Made by a program: the position numbers and the translations under genes. Below the pieces are notes generated by a model, which was not told where the DNA came from, did not search any database, and saw only the letters and a list, made by a program, of their open reading frames with translations. Of a stretch of DNA of 6,266 nucleotides, positions 5,857 to 6,266 are shown one piece after another; position 1 is the stretch's first letter; every line of letters begins with the position of its first letter. Source of the DNA: Akkermansiaceae bacterium (lineage in GTDB: Bacteria > Verrucomicrobiota > Verrucomicrobiia > Verrucomicrobiales > Akkermansiaceae); assembly GCA_028293225.1 (NCBI GenBank), contig JAQGPE010000640.1:1-6266 (forward strand), in the 5' to 3' direction.

Positions 5857-6266
5857 AGGAGTACTCGTAGCGCACCGCGGCGATCGCGAAGAACGCCGCC
5901 GTCTCCGCGCGCAGGACGATCTCCCCAAAGCTGACCGGCAGAAATCCGGCCTCCAGCGCATGCCGGGTTTCCTCCGCTGAAAAGTCACCCTCCGGTCCGA
6001 TCAGCAGCGTCACGCTGGCCGGAATCTCCGCCGCGCGCAGGACTTCACGCAGAGGTCCGGCTCCGTCCGCCAGCGACGCAATCAGCTTCAGGCCGCCCTG
6101 TGCAGCACCCAGCCAAGCAGAGAACTCAGAGACCACCCCCACCTCCGGCACCAGATCCTGGCCGCACTGCTTGCAGGCCTCGATGGCTACCCGCTGCCAC
6201 TTCGCGGTTTTTTTCCCGGCATCCTCATCGTCCAGTTGCACCACTGCGTGCCGGGTCAGCAGCGGC
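5855..6266 (-). CDS. rsmE: 16S rRNA (uracil-1498-N3)-methyltransferase RsmE (3' part)
   Basis: RsmE uses S-adenosylmethionine to methylate N3 of U1498 in helix 44 of 16S rRNA during 30S maturation. The frame runs off the right edge with no stop (its first visible codons read PLLTRHAVVQLDD), so the N-terminal PUA-like domain and the true start lie beyond the window. About 136 C-terminal residues are visible, roughly half of a normal ~240-residue protein, covering most of the SPOUT (trefoil-knot) catalytic domain. Diagnostic motifs are KWQRVAIEACKQCGQDLVPEV, the cofactor-binding LLIGPEGDFSAEE (around 5970-6010) and the knot segment LRAETAAFFAIAAV (its LRAETAAF at 5891-5914). The TGA stop is at 5855-5857. 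It is followed on the same strand, 83 bp later, by the CAP-protein gene, with palindromes between, so the two are probably separate transcripts. Confidence 0.95.
   Translation of the reverse strand, partial: PLLTRHAVVQLDDEDAGKKTAKWQRVAIEACKQCGQDLVPEVGVVSEFSAWLGAAQGGLKLIASLADGAGPLREVLRAAEIPASVTLLIGPEGDFSAEETRHALEAGFLPVSFGEIVLRAETAAFFAIAAVRYEYS

Overview
This GC-rich window reads like a member of the Verrucomicrobiota, probably a Luteolibacter- or Haloferula-like member of the Verrucomicrobiales. The main pointer is the C-terminus of the large secreted protein, which has a D-x-DGDGLSNG…AFGLDPT calcium-loop-like segment followed by a YGAEWSGDLVHW module, a style I associate with exported verrucomicrobial proteins. 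Weak or absent Shine-Dalgarno sequences and GTG/TTG starts agree with this but do not prove it. The organism assignment is an inference.

Layout from left to right. (1) 1-662, plus strand: the 3' part of a PHP-family histidinol-phosphatase gene (hisJ type). (2) 663-1583, minus strand: a complete LysR-type regulator whose stop codon directly abuts the hisJ stop, so the two genes converge with no bases between them. (3) 1584-1666: a short divergent promoter region carrying a perfect inverted repeat TGCCAA-N10-TTGGCA. (4) 1667-2713, plus strand: a NrtA/CmpA/NasS-family solute-binding protein without a signal peptide, best read as a cytoplasmic nitrate/nitrite sensor-like protein. (5) 2727-5771, minus strand: a 1014-residue secreted CAP/SCP-domain protein with an all-beta companion domain, two tandem copies of a ~260-residue jelly-roll-like/Fn3-like unit and a verrucomicrobial C-terminal module. 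(6) 5772-5854: an intergenic stretch with two overlapping palindromes. (7) 5855-6266, minus strand: the 3' part of rsmE, the 16S rRNA m3U1498 methyltransferase gene.

The one pair likely to work together is the divergent LysR-type regulator and the NasS-like protein: a shared operator region separates them, and the family of the second gene points to nitrate or nitrite sensing. No NasT-type antiterminator, transporter permease/ATPase or nitrate reductase gene is visible here. hisJ (histidine synthesis) and rsmE (ribosome maturation) are housekeeping genes with no evident link to their neighbours. I see no tRNA, rRNA, CRISPR array, insertion sequence or phage gene.
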